A stretch of 55,641 bases of DNA, from assembly GCF_000614145.1 (NCBI RefSeq), contig NZ_BAKK01000031.1:1-55641 (forward strand), written 5' to 3'. Positions 38,341 through 47,810 of this stretch are shown here, piece after piece. The position numbers and the translations under genes are program-made. Each line of letters starts with the position of its first letter. Position 1 is the first letter of the stretch. The notes beneath the pieces are model-generated. The model made no database searches. It saw only the letters and a program-made list of their open reading frames with translations, and was not told the origin of the DNA. This DNA comes from Bacteroides faecichinchillae JCM 17102. GTDB lineage: Bacteria > Bacteroidota > Bacteroidia > Bacteroidales > Bacteroidaceae.

Positions 38341-39402
38341 ATGGAACTCGAATCAATTTTATTACCGGGCATTGAAGCGAAAAGACCGATTGTCATCGCC
38401 GGTCCATGTAGCGCAGAGACTGAAGAACAAGTTATGGATACAGCCAAACAACTGGCTGCTAAAGGACAAAAAATATTTCGTGCCGGAATCTGGAAGCCAC
38501 GCACCAAACCGGGAGGCTTCGAAGGTATCGGAGTAGAAGCCCTTCCCTGGTTGAAAGAAGTGAAAAAAGAAACAGGTATGTATGTTTCTACCGAAGTAGC
38601 TACAGCTAAGCATGTTTATGAATGTCTGAAAGCGGGTATTGATATTCTTTGGATAGGTGCACGTACTACTGCCAATCCCTTCGCCGTACAAGAAATTGCG
38701 GATGCCCTGAAAGGTGTAGATATTCCCGTACTCGTAAAGAACCCGGTAAATCCGGATCTTGAATTATGGATCGGTGCTTTGGAACGCATTCATAACGCTG
38801 GTTTGAAACGTCTAGGAGCTATCCATCGCGGTTTCAGCAGCTACGATAAGAAAATTTATCGCAATCTTCCTCAATGGCATATTCCAATCGAACTACGCCG
38901 TCGTATTCCTAACTTACCTATTTTCTGCGATCCTAGTCATATTGGAGGTAAACGAGAATTGGTAGCTCCTCTTTGCCAGCAAGCAATGGATTTAAATTTC
39001 GACGGCCTGATTGTAGAAAGTCATTGTAATCCGGATTGTGCATGGAGTGATGCATCTCAACAGGTTACTCCGGATGTACTGGATTACATCCTCAACTTAT
39101 TAGTGATTCGTACCGAAACTCAAACAACAGAGAACCTATCAGAACTGCGCAAGCAAATTGATGAATGTGACGATAACATCATCCAGGAATTATCAAAAAG
39201 AATGCGTGTAGCACGTGAAATCGGTACTTATAAGAAAGAACATGGAATCACTGTTCTCCAAACAGGACGTTATAACGAAATTTTGGAAAAGCGTGGTGCA
39301 CAAGGTGAGCATTGCGGTATGGATGGAGAATTCATGAAAAAGATATTCGAAGCCATCCACGAAGAATCTGTTCGCCAACAGATGGAAATCATTAATAAGT
39401 AA
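38341..39402 (+). CDS. aroF: Bifunctional DAHP synthase / chorismate mutase
   Basis: First step of the shikimate pathway fused to the branch-point mutase; 353 residues. The DAHP synthase barrel (about 1-255) has VIAGPCSAETEEQ, FRAGIWKPRTKPGGFEG, VLVKNPVNPDLELWIGALER and FCDPSHIGGKRE with its metal and PEP ligands. An AroQ-type chorismate mutase follows (about 265-350; ENLSELRKQIDECDDNIIQEL, RMRVAREIGTYKKEHG). The order catalytic barrel then mutase is known in Bacteroidota, where the mutase can act as a feedback sensor. The gene symbol is by function only. It starts 85 bp after the aminotransferase. Confidence 0.92.
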   Translation: MELESILLPGIEAKRPIVIAGPCSAETEEQVMDTAKQLAAKGQKIFRAGIWKPRTKPGGFEGIGVEALPWLKEVKKETGMYVSTEVATAKHVYECLKAGIDILWIGARTTANPFAVQEIADALKGVDIPVLVKNPVNPDLELWIGALERIHNAGLKRLGAIHRGFSSYDKKIYRNLPQWHIPIELRRRIPNLPIFCDPSHIGGKRELVAPLCQQAMDLNFDGLIVESHCNPDCAWSDASQQVTPDVLDYILNLLVIRTETQTTENLSELRKQIDECDDNIIQELSKRMRVAREIGTYKKEHGITVLQTGRYNEILEKRGAQGEHCGMDGEFMKKIFEAIHEESVRQQMEIINK

Positions 39403-39440
39403 TAGGAGAATTACCACGTAATAAACTGATAAATAAAGAT

Positions 39441-40214
39441 ATGAGAATATTAATCCTTGGAGCCGGAAAAATGGGTTCCTTCTTTACCGATATATTAAGT
39501 TTCCAGCACGAGACGGCCGTGTTTGACGTCAATCCGCACCAGTTACGTTTTGTCTATAACACCTATCGTTTCACTACACTAGAGGAGATTAAAGAATTTG
39601 AACCGGAATTAGTCATCAACGCTGCTACTGTGAAGTATACTCTTGATGCCTTCCGCACCGTATTGCCAGTGTTACCCAAGGACTGTATTATAAGTGATAT
39701 CGCCTCGGTAAAAAACGGACTGAAGAAATTCTATGAAGAAAGTGGTTTCCGTTATGTCTCTTCTCACCCGATGTTTGGTCCTACTTTTGCCAGCCTCAGC
39801 AATCTGAGCAGCGAAAATGCAATTATCATCAGCGAAGGTGACCACTTGGGAAAGATATTCTTCAAAGACCTTTACCAGACATTACGCCTAAATATTTTTG
39901 AGTATACATTTGACGAACACGATGAGACAGTGGCTTACTCATTGTCTATTCCATTTGTATCGACTTTTGTGTTTGCAGCAGTAATGAAACATCAGGAAGC
40001 ACCCGGTACTACCTTCAAAAAGCATATGGCTATCGCCAAAGGACTTTTGAACGAAGATGACTACCTGCTTCAGGAAATTTTATTCAATCCCCGTACCCCG
40101 TCACAAGTAGCCAATATCAGGACAGAGCTAAAAAATCTGCTTGAAATCATTGAAAACAAAGATGCGGAAGGAATGAAGAAGTATCTGACGAAGATTCGCG
40201 AGAAAATTAAATAA
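39441..40214 (+). CDS. tyrA: Prephenate dehydrogenase
   Basis: NAD(P)-dependent enzyme of Tyr synthesis giving 4-hydroxyphenylpyruvate; 257 residues. The N-terminal Rossmann motif is ILGAGKMGSFFTDIL. The substrate region has SDIASVKNGL, SSHPMFGPTFASLS and the helical C-terminal dimer domain (HDETVAYSLSIPFVSTF). There is no ACT domain. Last gene of the operon, 38 bp after the DAHP synthase and 30 bp before an intrinsic terminator. Confidence 0.93.
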   Translation: MRILILGAGKMGSFFTDILSFQHETAVFDVNPHQLRFVYNTYRFTTLEEIKEFEPELVINAATVKYTLDAFRTVLPVLPKDCIISDIASVKNGLKKFYEESGFRYVSSHPMFGPTFASLSNLSSENAIIISEGDHLGKIFFKDLYQTLRLNIFEYTFDEHDETVAYSLSIPFVSTFVFAAVMKHQEAPGTTFKKHMAIAKGLLNEDDYLLQEILFNPRTPSQVANIRTELKNLLEIIENKDAEGMKKYLTKIREKIK

Positions 40215-40244
40215 TCCTTTAGTCTGTATAGGCAATATTTAACG

Positions 40245-40282
40245 ATCCTCTGCTAAAAATCTTTTTTGCAGAGGATTTTTTT
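40245..40282 (+). terminator. Terminator of the aromatic operon
   Basis: Perfect 9-bp arms ATCCTCTGC (40245-40253) and GCAGAGGAT (40268-40276), a 14-base loop and a T run (40276-40282). Its 3' part overlaps the dnaG promoter. Confidence 0.85.
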
Positions 40283-40295
40283 ATGTGTAACTTTG
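40265..40295 (+). promoter_or_regulatory. dnaG promoter nested in the tyrA terminator
   Basis: TTTG (40265-40268) lies at the loop-to-arm junction of the terminator. After 19 bp comes TAACTTTG (40288-40295), an ideal TTTG-N19-TAnnTTTG arrangement. The start is expected near 40299, leaving a 32-base leader with AGGAG before the ATG. Confidence 0.7.
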
Positions 40296-40330
40296 TATCC
40301 GCAAAAACGGATTCACAGGAGATAAGAACA

Positions 40331-42385
40331 ATGATTGATCAAGCAACAATAGACCGTATATTAGATGCATCACAGATAATAGATGTTGTATCTGATTTTG
40401 TCACTTTGCGTAAACGTGGAGTGAATTATGTCGGTTTATGTCCGTTCCATAGTGATAAGACACCTTCTTTTTATGTCTCTCCTGCCAAAGGACTTTGTAA
40501 ATGCTTCGCTTGTGGAAAAGGGGGAAATGTTGTACATTTCATAATGGAACATGAACAAATGTCTTATCCGGAAGCTCTAAAATACCTTGCCAAAAAGTAC
40601 AATATTGAAATTAAGGAACGGGAGTTAAGTGATGAAGAGAAACTGGTCCAAAGTGAACGTGAGAGTCTTTTCATCGTCAATAACTATGCACGTGACTACT
40701 TTCAAGATATTTTAAAAAATCATGTAGACGGTCGTAGTATTGGTATGGCATACTTCCGTAACCGTGGTTTTCGGGATGACATTATTGAGAAATTTCAATT
40801 AGGATATTGTACCGACAGTCATGACGCTTTTGCACAAGAAGCTCTACAAAAAGGATATAAAAAAGAATATCTTGTTAAAACCGGACTTTGCTACGAAACA
40901 GATGACCACCGATTACGCGACCGTTTCTGGGGACGAGTTATTTTTCCTGTTCATACACTATCAGGCAAAGTTGTTGCTTTCGGCGGACGTGTACTTGCCA
41001 ATGCAACAAAGGGAGTCAAAGTAAAATATGTCAATTCTCCCGAATCTGAGATTTATCATAAGAGCAACGAATTATATGGTATTTACTTCGCGAAACAAGC
41101 GATCGTAAAGCAAGATCGTTGCTTTCTAGTTGAAGGCTATACGGATGTTATTTCCATGCACCAATCGGGTATAGAAAATGTAGTTGCTTCCTCTGGAACG
41201 GCCTTAACGCCGGGACAGATCCGTATGATCCATCGTTTCACTAATAATATCACTGTTCTTTATGACGGTGACGTAGCAGGTATCAAAGCTTCTCTCCGAG
41301 GAATCGATATGTTACTTGAAGAAGGAATGAATATCAAGGTATGTTTGCTTCCTGACGGTGATGACCCGGACTCTTTTGCCCGTAAACATAACTCCATTGA
41401 ATTCCAAGCCTTCATTAAAGAGCATGAAAGTGATTTTATCCGTTTCAAGACAAACTTATTGTTAGAAGACGCTGGAAAAGATCCAATCAAGCGTGCAGAA
41501 CTGATAGGTAATCTGGTACAAAGTATTTCCGTTATTCCGGAGGCTATTATACGGGATGTTTATATCAAAGAATGTGCTCAGTTACTACATGTAGAAGATA
41601 AACTACTTGTATCCGAGGTAGCTAAAAGACGGGAAGCACAAGCGGAAAAACGAGTTGAACAAACAGAACGGGAACGTAGAATTAACGAAAGAGCAGCTAA
41701 TATGTCTCAGGCTGTACCTGGAGAAAATATCCCAATGCCTGACGGAGATATTCCAATGCCACCCGAAGTAGGTGCTGGATATTCGAAGGTTCCATCTACC
41801 TTGCAAGAGGATAGCTATACTTCCTTTATTCCTCAGGAAGGAAAAGAAGGACAAGAGTTCTACAAATTTGAACGACTTATTTTACAAGCGGTAGTCCGTT
41901 ATGGGGAAAAGATTATGTGTAATCTGACTGATGAAGAAGGGAATGAGACTCCTGTAACTGTCATAGAATACATTATTAATGATTTGAAAGAAGATGATCT
42001 GGCTTTCCATAATCCGTTACATCGCCAGATTCTATCGGAAGCAGCAACACATATTCACGACTCAGGATTTGTGGCAGAACGCTATTTCCTGGCACATTCA
42101 GATCCGACTATCAGCAGACTAAGTGTCGATCTGATTAATGTACGTTATCAACTCAGTAAATATCATTCGAAATCACAGAAGATTGTGACAGATGAGGAAC
42201 GTCTTTATGAATTAGTTCCCATGCTAATGATAAACTTCAAATATGCAATTGTAACAGAAGAATTAAAACACATGCTTTATGCATTGCAAGATCCATCTCT
42301 CGCTAATGACAATGAAAAGTGTAACTCACTGATGCAACGTTACAATGAATTAAGAGGAGTACAAAGTATTATGGCTAAACGCTAG
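40331..42385 (+). CDS. dnaG: DNA primase
   Basis: Makes RNA primers for replication; 684 residues from the ATG at 40331, which follows AGGAG; the frame also opens upstream at 40283 inside the promoter. The zinc-binding domain has Cys37, His40, Cys58 and Cys61 (LCPFHSDKTPSF and KCFACGKGG). The catalytic core has RFWGRVIFPVHTLSGKVVAFGGR and TOPRIM motifs FLVEGYTDVISMHQSG and LYDGDVAGIKA. A Pro/Glu-rich linker near 450-500 leads to the DnaB-interaction domain. It ends at a hairpin terminator facing folE. Confidence 0.96.
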   Translation: MIDQATIDRILDASQIIDVVSDFVTLRKRGVNYVGLCPFHSDKTPSFYVSPAKGLCKCFACGKGGNVVHFIMEHEQMSYPEALKYLAKKYNIEIKERELSDEEKLVQSERESLFIVNNYARDYFQDILKNHVDGRSIGMAYFRNRGFRDDIIEKFQLGYCTDSHDAFAQEALQKGYKKEYLVKTGLCYETDDHRLRDRFWGRVIFPVHTLSGKVVAFGGRVLANATKGVKVKYVNSPESEIYHKSNELYGIYFAKQAIVKQDRCFLVEGYTDVISMHQSGIENVVASSGTALTPGQIRMIHRFTNNITVLYDGDVAGIKASLRGIDMLLEEGMNIKVCLLPDGDDPDSFARKHNSIEFQAFIKEHESDFIRFKTNLLLEDAGKDPIKRAELIGNLVQSISVIPEAIIRDVYIKECAQLLHVEDKLLVSEVAKRREAQAEKRVEQTERERRINERAANMSQAVPGENIPMPDGDIPMPPEVGAGYSKVPSTLQEDSYTSFIPQEGKEGQEFYKFERLILQAVVRYGEKIMCNLTDEEGNETPVTVIEYIINDLKEDDLAFHNPLHRQILSEAATHIHDSGFVAERYFLAHSDPTISRLSVDLINVRYQLSKYHSKSQKIVTDEERLYELVPMLMINFKYAIVTEELKHMLYALQDPSLANDNEKCNSLMQRYNELRGVQSIMAKR

Positions 42386-42419
42386 GGGATCGCGTAGTTC
42401 TGCGATAATCCCCTTGTTT
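42385..42419 (+). terminator. Terminator after dnaG
   Basis: Arm GGGGATCGC (42385-42393) pairs with GCGATAATCCCC (42402-42413) with a two-base bulge, followed by TTGTTT. It overlaps the dnaG stop and also faces the convergent folE. Confidence 0.7.
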
Positions 42420-42434
42420 CAAAGCAGAAAACCG

Positions 42435-43025
42435 TTACAAGTATCCGTGCTGAATCAGATTCATAAACTCCTCACGAGTTTTAGCCTGATTAAATGCACC
42501 CGTAAAATCGGAAGTAGTAGTTATAGAATTTTGTTTTTCCACCCCACGCATTTGCATGCACATATGTTTCGCCTCCACTACAACCATTACTCCCAATGGA
42601 TTAAGTGTTTCCTGAATACACTCCTTGATTTGCAGTGTCATACGTTCCTGCACTTGGAGACGGTGAGAAAAGATATCGACTACCCGAGCAATCTTACTCA
42701 GTCCTGTAATATAGCCGTTAGGAATGTACGCCACATGTGCTTTTCCATAAAACGGTAACATATGATGTTCGCAAAGAGAGAAAAAATCAATGTCTTTCAC
42801 AATCACCATCTGGCTATATTCTTCTTTAAACTTAGCCGAACGGAGCACTTCATGAGGATCCATATGGTAACCTTTTGTCAAACTCAGCATTGCTTTAGCC
42901 ACACGTTCCGGAGTCTTCAATAAACCTTCCCGTTCTACATCTTCTCCCAAAAGAGTGATGATACTACGATAATGACTTTTCAACTCCTCCAAATTCGGAG
43001 AGTCTATTTCTTCTTTTTCTAACAT
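42435..43025 (-). CDS. folE: GTP cyclohydrolase I
   Basis: First enzyme of tetrahydrofolate synthesis; 196 residues from the ATG at 43025 (an upstream frame start overlaps the previous gene and is not conserved). The zinc and active-site block is [20 protein letters not shown] (Cys, His), with [29 protein letters not shown] and [13 protein letters not shown]. It starts 7 bp after the SPOR-like gene, at the 3' end of a five-gene run. Confidence 0.95.
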   Translation of the reverse strand: MLEKEEIDSPNLEELKSHYRSIITLLGEDVEREGLLKTPERVAKAMLSLTKGYHMDPHEVLRSAKFKEEYSQMVIVKDIDFFSLCEHHMLPFYGKAHVAYIPNGYITGLSKIARVVDIFSHRLQVQERMTLQIKECIQETLNPLGVMVVVEAKHMCMQMRGVEKQNSITTTSDFTGAFNQAKTREEFMNLIQHGYL

Positions 43026-43032
43026 AATCAGA

Positions 43033-43482
43033 TTATAAAGGAATATTAATTTGGTCCTTAACAATAGAGACTTCTTTAAACACACCAGTTGCTTTCATCT
43101 TACGCATCATGGCATCCGCTTCTTCAATGCTTCGGAAATCACCCACACGACAAAGCCAGCGAGGAGAATTGAACGAAGTATATACTGTCAGTTCTGGAAA
43201 ATGATCTTTTATACGTGCACCCACATTACGAGCCTCATTTTTAGCTTCATTAGTATTATTGCCGGCATATGCCTGAATTCTAAATCCAGAAGTTTTTAAT
43301 ACTTTTTGCTCACCCGTTCCAATACGTTCTACACCAATCAACGCTTCTATTGCAGGATCCTGATGAATAGTCACCTTTCCCTGTCCTGGTACGTTACGTT
43401 CCAAACTCTTTACGATATTCTGAGCTTGTGCACCAACGCCTGTAAAAACAAACAATAGAATAAATAAAGATAGCTTTTTCAT
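43033..43482 (-). CDS. SPOR-domain periplasmic protein
   Basis: Small exported protein of 149 residues. A signal peptide (to about residue 20, VGAQAQ) is followed by a C-terminal SPOR-like fold: [19 protein letters not shown] near 65-83 and [21 protein letters not shown] near 108-128. SPOR domains bind denuded peptidoglycan at division sites, so a cell-envelope role is likely. Translationally close to folE downstream and 93 bp after tpiA. Confidence 0.8.
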   Translation of the reverse strand: MKKLSLFILLFVFTGVGAQAQNIVKSLERNVPGQGKVTIHQDPAIEALIGVERIGTGEQKVLKTSGFRIQAYAGNNTNEAKNEARNVGARIKDHFPELTVYTSFNSPRWLCRVGDFRSIEEADAMMRKMKATGVFKEVSIVKDQINIPL

Positions 43483-43575
43483 TCAGTGAATTTTTAAATA
43501 GACACGAATTTCACAGATCAACTGTTACTTATAAAGTATGGTATCTCCATGCAATCCGCGTCTAGAAGATTTTAA

Positions 43576-44334
43576 TTATGCTTTAAACGCATCAATGATA
43601 CCTTTGAAGTCAGCAACTTTCAAAGCAGCCCCACCAATCAAACCACCATCTACGTCAGGGTTAGCAAACAATTCTTTTGCATTAGAAGCCTTACAGCTAC
43701 CACCGTAAAGAATAGAAGTATTGTCCGCAATTTCTTTACCGTATTTATTTGCTACCAATGAACGGATGAAAGCATGGATTTCCTGAGCTTGTTCTGCTGA
43801 AGCAGTTTTACCAGTACCAATAGCCCAAACCGGTTCATAAGCTAAAATAATCTTAGAGAAATCTTCAGCAGACAAAGAGAATACAGATGCCAATTGAGCT
43901 GCTACTACTTCATTTTGCTTGTTAGCTTCGCGTTCTTCCAAAACTTCACCGATACAGAAAATCGGAGTTAGACCGTTAGCCAGAGCTAATTTCACTTTCT
44001 CTTCAAGGATAGCAACAGTTTCACCATAGTAAGCACGACGTTCAGAGTGGCCCAAGATTACATATTTAGCACCTGTAGAAGCTACCATAGCAGCAGAAAC
44101 TTCGCCAGTGTAAGCACCTGATTCTTTATCAGCACAGTTTTCAGCACCTACGCCAATCTTAGCAGCATCTACCAATGGAGTAACAGAAGCCAGGTGAATA
44201 AACGGAGTACAGATAATTACATCACAGTTAGGCTTTTCATTAGCCAATGTTTCATTCAGTTCTTTTGCCAAAGCAATACCTTCTTGAAGGGTTTTGTTCA
44301 TTTTCCAGTTTCCTGCAACAATGTTCTTTCTCAT
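43576..44334 (-). CDS. tpiA: Triosephosphate isomerase
   Basis: Glycolytic interconversion of dihydroxyacetone phosphate and glyceraldehyde-3-phosphate; 252 residues, usual length. Catalytic residues are in [10 protein letters not shown] (Lys), ILGHSERR (His) and [16 protein letters not shown] (Glu). The phosphate loop has [10 protein letters not shown] and GGLIGGAAL. It follows the DoxX gene by 64 bp on the same strand. Confidence 0.98.
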   Translation of the reverse strand: MRKNIVAGNWKMNKTLQEGIALAKELNETLANEKPNCDVIICTPFIHLASVTPLVDAAKIGVGAENCADKESGAYTGEVSAAMVASTGAKYVILGHSERRAYYGETVAILEEKVKLALANGLTPIFCIGEVLEEREANKQNEVVAAQLASVFSLSAEDFSKIILAYEPVWAIGTGKTASAEQAQEIHAFIRSLVANKYGKEIADNTSILYGGSCKASNAKELFANPDVDGGLIGGAALKVADFKGIIDAFKA

Positions 44335-44398
44335 TTTTGTCTTTTTATTTAAAGGGTTAATAAATTACTATCTATTTATAAATCTTCAAGCAGATAAC

Positions 44399-45754
44399 TT
44401 AGAATGAAGATTTCTCTCCGTTATCCTCCCTTGTTTTCTCATTCTTTTCATTTACATTATTTTGTCGTTTCTTAGTAGCTCTGCGTTCCCGGCGACGAAC
44501 GATTAAGATATCTACTCCTAACACCAACAACAATGGTATTACAAACCATAAAACGACAAATCCAATAGTATGAGTATCACTCTCCACTTTCACTTGTCCC
44601 AGTGGTAGATTTTCCAACTTATCAGTCAGCACATACTCATCCGGGATATCTTCATCGCTCCACTTATTCAGGATGGTTCCATTCTTTATTAACATCAATC
44701 CCGGATTAGAACGTATCATCGTTTTCAATGTAATATCATCCAACTGGCAAAAAGGATATTCAGCCCCTGTCTTATCCTTCCACAACTCAATTTGTTCTTC
44801 CGGTGAAGAAGTCAGGCAATAAAACTTATAACCATGTTCTACAGAATAATCAAAAACTTCATTAATCAGATCGATATTACTATCGTCAGCCTCCTCAATA
44901 CGATGAGCCACTAACAGGAAGGTATACCCCATATCAGTCAGTACATCATCTGTTATATCATCTCCCGTATTCAGTTCTAACATCGAGAAATCGTGAATAG
45001 GAGGTTCGTATCCTTTTTCTTTAAGAACCGTACGGGTATCTATAAATTTCCATGTGCTATCCGGATAGTTCTCTAATGTAAACTCTTTCTTTTCTCCGTT
45101 TTTCTCTAAAGTGAATATACTTTCATATACGCTTGGTTTAGATCCATCCGGAATAGTCATGCCTTCCGGGATATTCTTTCCAATCTTATAAGGTCGGAAA
45201 TCTAAAACTGGCAAACGATCTAGACAATAAAATGATAATGCAAATACAAAAAACAAAGTATATAGAGATACCAACCACTCCATTTTTTGACTTACAAACC
45301 GAATGAGCAGCTTTCTTTCTTTAAATACGATGACTGCTGCGATCAACAATATCACATTCTTTCCGAAAGTCTCCCAGTTGGTCAATACCCATGCATCACC
45401 AAAACAGCCACAATCTGAAACCGGATTAAAAAGTGCAAGATATAAAGTCAACGGAGTCATGAAAATCATCAGGATCAATGCTAAAGTAGAAGCTACTGAT
45501 CTTCTGACACCGAAAAACAGGAAAATACCAACAGAGAACTCAATCGCAGATAGAATAATTCCCCCTAACAACGGGAAAAAGGAAGGAAACCAAGAAGCCA
45601 TCCCGAACGCTGAAAGATAATCTTGTATCTTGTACTGCGAACCTAGCGGGTCTACAGACTTCACAAACCCGGAAAAGATAAATGCTGCTGCCATCAAAAA
45701 ACGGCAAACATTCGCTCCTATCTGCTGAATGATATGTAAATGCTTATCCTTCAA
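44399..45754 (-). CDS. DoxX/MauE-like membrane protein with extra domain
   Basis: Integral membrane protein of 451 residues. The first 165 residues hold four to five helices like DoxX/MauE proteins (ICRFLMAAAFIFSGFVKSVDPLGSQYK; DCGCFGDAWVLTNWETFGKN, with two close Cys). A periplasmic part follows (about 195-390) with a thioredoxin-fold flavour (YKFYCLTSSPEEQIELW, NPGLMLIKNGTI). One further helix and a basic tail end it. A redox or disulfide role is possible but unproven. The stop side is 64 bp from tpiA; the start overlaps the DUF1599 gene by 11 bases. Confidence 0.8.
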   Translation of the reverse strand: MKDKHLHIIQQIGANVCRFLMAAAFIFSGFVKSVDPLGSQYKIQDYLSAFGMASWFPSFFPLLGGIILSAIEFSVGIFLFFGVRRSVASTLALILMIFMTPLTLYLALFNPVSDCGCFGDAWVLTNWETFGKNVILLIAAVIVFKERKLLIRFVSQKMEWLVSLYTLFFVFALSFYCLDRLPVLDFRPYKIGKNIPEGMTIPDGSKPSVYESIFTLEKNGEKKEFTLENYPDSTWKFIDTRTVLKEKGYEPPIHDFSMLELNTGDDITDDVLTDMGYTFLLVAHRIEEADDSNIDLINEVFDYSVEHGYKFYCLTSSPEEQIELWKDKTGAEYPFCQLDDITLKTMIRSNPGLMLIKNGTILNKWSDEDIPDEYVLTDKLENLPLGQVKVESDTHTIGFVVLWFVIPLLLVLGVDILIVRRRERRATKKRQNNVNEKNEKTREDNGEKSSF

Positions 45755-46286
45755 ATTCTATTTTGATCAGTCCGAAAACAGAGTAATTAATCATATCCAT
45801 GTAATTGGCATCGATACCTTCCGACACTAAAGTGTTTCCTGACAAGCTCTCAATCTGTTTGGTACGATAGATTTTCATCAGGATCAGATCTGTGTAAGAA
45901 CTAACACGCATACTTCTCCAAGCTTCATCATAATCATGATTCTTGGCAAGCATTAATTCCAAAGCTTCTTTAGCATATTTATCATACAAGGCCAATGCTT
46001 CCTCATTGCTTATATCCGCAGATTCAGCATATCCCAATTCTAATTGAATCAATCCTATTAGACCATAATTAACAATAGCAATGAATTCAGAACGAATCCC
46101 TTCATCTATCAAGGTTACTCCTTTTATTTCAATGCTACGTATACGGTTGGCTTTAATAAAAATCTGGTCAGTTACCGAAGCTGGACGCAAAATGCGCCAT
46201 GCAGGCCCATAATCATGCAGCTTCTTGGAAAATAAGTCACGGCACAAAGCGATGACATGTTCAAATTGTTGCTTGGTATCTTTCAT
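45744..46286 (-). CDS. DUF1599 domain protein
   Basis: Cytoplasmic protein of 180 residues from the ATG at 46286; the frame's earlier start lies within the promoter. It has two copies of a repeat with the pattern HDYGPAWRILRPASVTDQIFIKANRIRSIE and NHDYDEAWRSMRVSSYTDLILMKIYRTKQIE. This is the DUF1599 arrangement common in Bacteroidota, with an all-helical fold reminiscent of MazG-like nucleotide hydrolases. Function unknown. First gene of the run to folE; a TACCTTTG element lies at 46305-46312 on the minus strand. Confidence 0.85.
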   Translation of the reverse strand: MKDTKQQFEHVIALCRDLFSKKLHDYGPAWRILRPASVTDQIFIKANRIRSIEIKGVTLIDEGIRSEFIAIVNYGLIGLIQLELGYAESADISNEEALALYDKYAKEALELMLAKNHDYDEAWRSMRVSSYTDLILMKIYRTKQIESLSGNTLVSEGIDANYMDMINYSVFGLIKIEFEG

Positions 46287-46304
46287 TTTCTTCCAAATAG
46301 TGTG

Positions 46305-46312
46305 CAAAGGTA
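46305..46312 (-). promoter_or_regulatory. Possible -7 element for DUF1599-DoxX-tpiA-SPOR-folE
   Basis: The minus strand reads TACCTTTG (TAnnTTTG), 19 bp before the ATG at 46286. It stands just downstream of the M23 terminator. Confidence 0.5.
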
Positions 46313-46335
46313 ACAATAATTAAGTAAAAACAGAA

Positions 46336-46369
46336 AGAGGGCACTCTAAATTATATTAAAGTGCCCTCT
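46336..46369 (-). terminator. Terminator after the M23 peptidase gene
   Basis: Perfect 10-bp arms AGAGGGCACT (46336-46345) and AGTGCCCTCT (46360-46369), followed on the minus strand by TTCTGTTTTT. It lies 25 bp after the peptidase stop. Confidence 0.75.
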
Positions 46370-46394
46370 GCAAAAGATTATATTGTATTACTTT

Positions 46395-47276
46395 TTACGA
46401 ACAACGCAAAACTTGATTTAATCTCAAAGTACTCTTAGTAGTAATACGATTCAACTCACAGAGTTTCGTAATAGAGACTCCCGTCAACTTAGAAATACGT
46501 GACAAAGAGTCACCCTTCTTCACTTTATAGTAACGAACCGTTCCATCAGCTATTTCCGCATCATGAGAACCAGCACGAGTCGAATTCTTACGTTGAGTTT
46601 TACGGAATGTGTAAGTATCAGCTACGATATCTTGTTTTGGGAAATCAAACATATAAACCGGATTGATAGCAATCCCCAAGAAACGAGTTTCAAAATGAAG
46701 ATGTGAACCTGTAGAACGTCCGGTGTTACCACCCAAACCAATCACTTCACCAGCTTTTACCAATTGGTTTTCTTCTACGAGTTGTTTAGACAAGTGGCCA
46801 TATACAGTTTCCAAACCATTATCATGACGTATCACTACATATTTACCATATCCTTTACGCTCATATTTTACAATACGTACCTTACCGTCAAAAGCAGCTA
46901 CAATAGTATCACCGATATTTACCTTCAAGTCCAGACCATTGTGCATTCTTCTCCAACGCGGACCAAAAGGTGAAGTGATCTTCGTACTTGGAGTCGGCAT
47001 ATGGAAACCTGTCAAGTCAATAGTATAAGAATCAGGAATAATAACATCTTTTCCGTATGCATGTACATATTGGTTATTCCAAGTTGGATATAGACTAAGG
47101 GCAGGGTATTCAGACTGCTCAATACGAATTTGCTTTTGCAATGCCAAAGAGTCTACTGTTTTTAATTTTTTATCTATTGGTGCCTGACGGGCAATCAGAT
47201 CTTGCGAAAAGGAGCTCAAACTGACCATAGCCGCTACCGCAACCAATCCTGTTTTAATAATACAATTAAAATTCAT
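46395..47276 (-). CDS. M23 peptidase with C-terminal LysM
   Basis: Exported peptidoglycan endopeptidase-type protein, 293 residues. A signal peptide ends near SSFSQ. The LytM/M23 domain (about 95-205) has the zinc ligands in HNGLDLKVN (HxxxD) and SHLHFETR (HxH), plus SPFGPRWRR and GGNTGRSTG. A LysM domain (about 248-292; YYKVKKGDSLSRISKLTGVS) anchors it to the wall. The active-site residues are present, so it is probably catalytic. It follows ndk by 21 bp and shares its promoter. Confidence 0.93.
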   Translation of the reverse strand: MNFNCIIKTGLVAVAAMVSLSSFSQDLIARQAPIDKKLKTVDSLALQKQIRIEQSEYPALSLYPTWNNQYVHAYGKDVIIPDSYTIDLTGFHMPTPSTKITSPFGPRWRRMHNGLDLKVNIGDTIVAAFDGKVRIVKYERKGYGKYVVIRHDNGLETVYGHLSKQLVEENQLVKAGEVIGLGGNTGRSTGSHLHFETRFLGIAINPVYMFDFPKQDIVADTYTFRKTQRKNSTRAGSHDAEIADGTVRYYKVKKGDSLSRISKLTGVSITKLCELNRITTKSTLRLNQVLRCS

Positions 47277-47297
47277 TCGTTCTCGTCAATTGTTCAA

Positions 47298-47761
47298 TCA
47301 ATATTCGTCATTTGCATACAAGTAGTCAAATGTAATCTGCTTATAATCGAATATTTCTTCCGGTTTAAAAAATCTTGTTAATTCAGCAGCTGCAGTCTCC
47401 GGGGAATCAGAAGTATGAACGATATTCTCTTGAAAACTCATACTATAATCTCCACGAATGGTTCCTGGTGCTGCCAGGCGTCCATTAGTTGGTCCCGCCA
47501 ATGTACGGACTGTTTGAATAGCGTCCACACCTTCAAAGCAACAAACAATAACAGGAGCTGTCATCATTGAATCCTTCACCCGTTGGAAGAAGGGTTTACT
47601 GCTCAGGTGAGAATAATGTTCACTTAACAAAGCGTCAGTCAATTGCATCATCTTCATTCCAGCCAATCGTAATCCTTTACGTTCAAAGCGATGAGTAATC
47701 TCACCAACAATCCCCGTTGAAGGGTACAAGGCTTTAAAATGACCAATGTTTTTTCAAGCAT
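47298..47761 (-). pseudogene. ndk: Nucleoside diphosphate kinase, frameshifted near the 5' end
   Basis: Balances NTP pools by a phospho-His intermediate. The true ATG at 47761 begins MLEKTLVILKPCTLQRG; the G4 run at 47712-47715 (C on the plus strand) is one base short, so the frame is lost. Adding one G gives QRGIVGEITHRFERKGLRLAG and a 154-residue protein, the normal NDK length. The active site is NIVHTSDSPETAAAE (His), with GPTNGRLAAPGTIRGDYS. The shorter open frame from 47729 would lack the first beta strand and key Lys, so a sequence error is more likely than a real null allele. Confidence 0.88.
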
Positions 47762-47810
47762 AATATGCAATATTCAGACGGTTAAACAATACATTTTCTA
47801 AAAATTCTCC

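Noticed and set aside
47298..47729. A shorter ndk starting at 47729
   Set aside because: It would lack the conserved TLVILKP start strand, which is present just upstream in the shifted frame.
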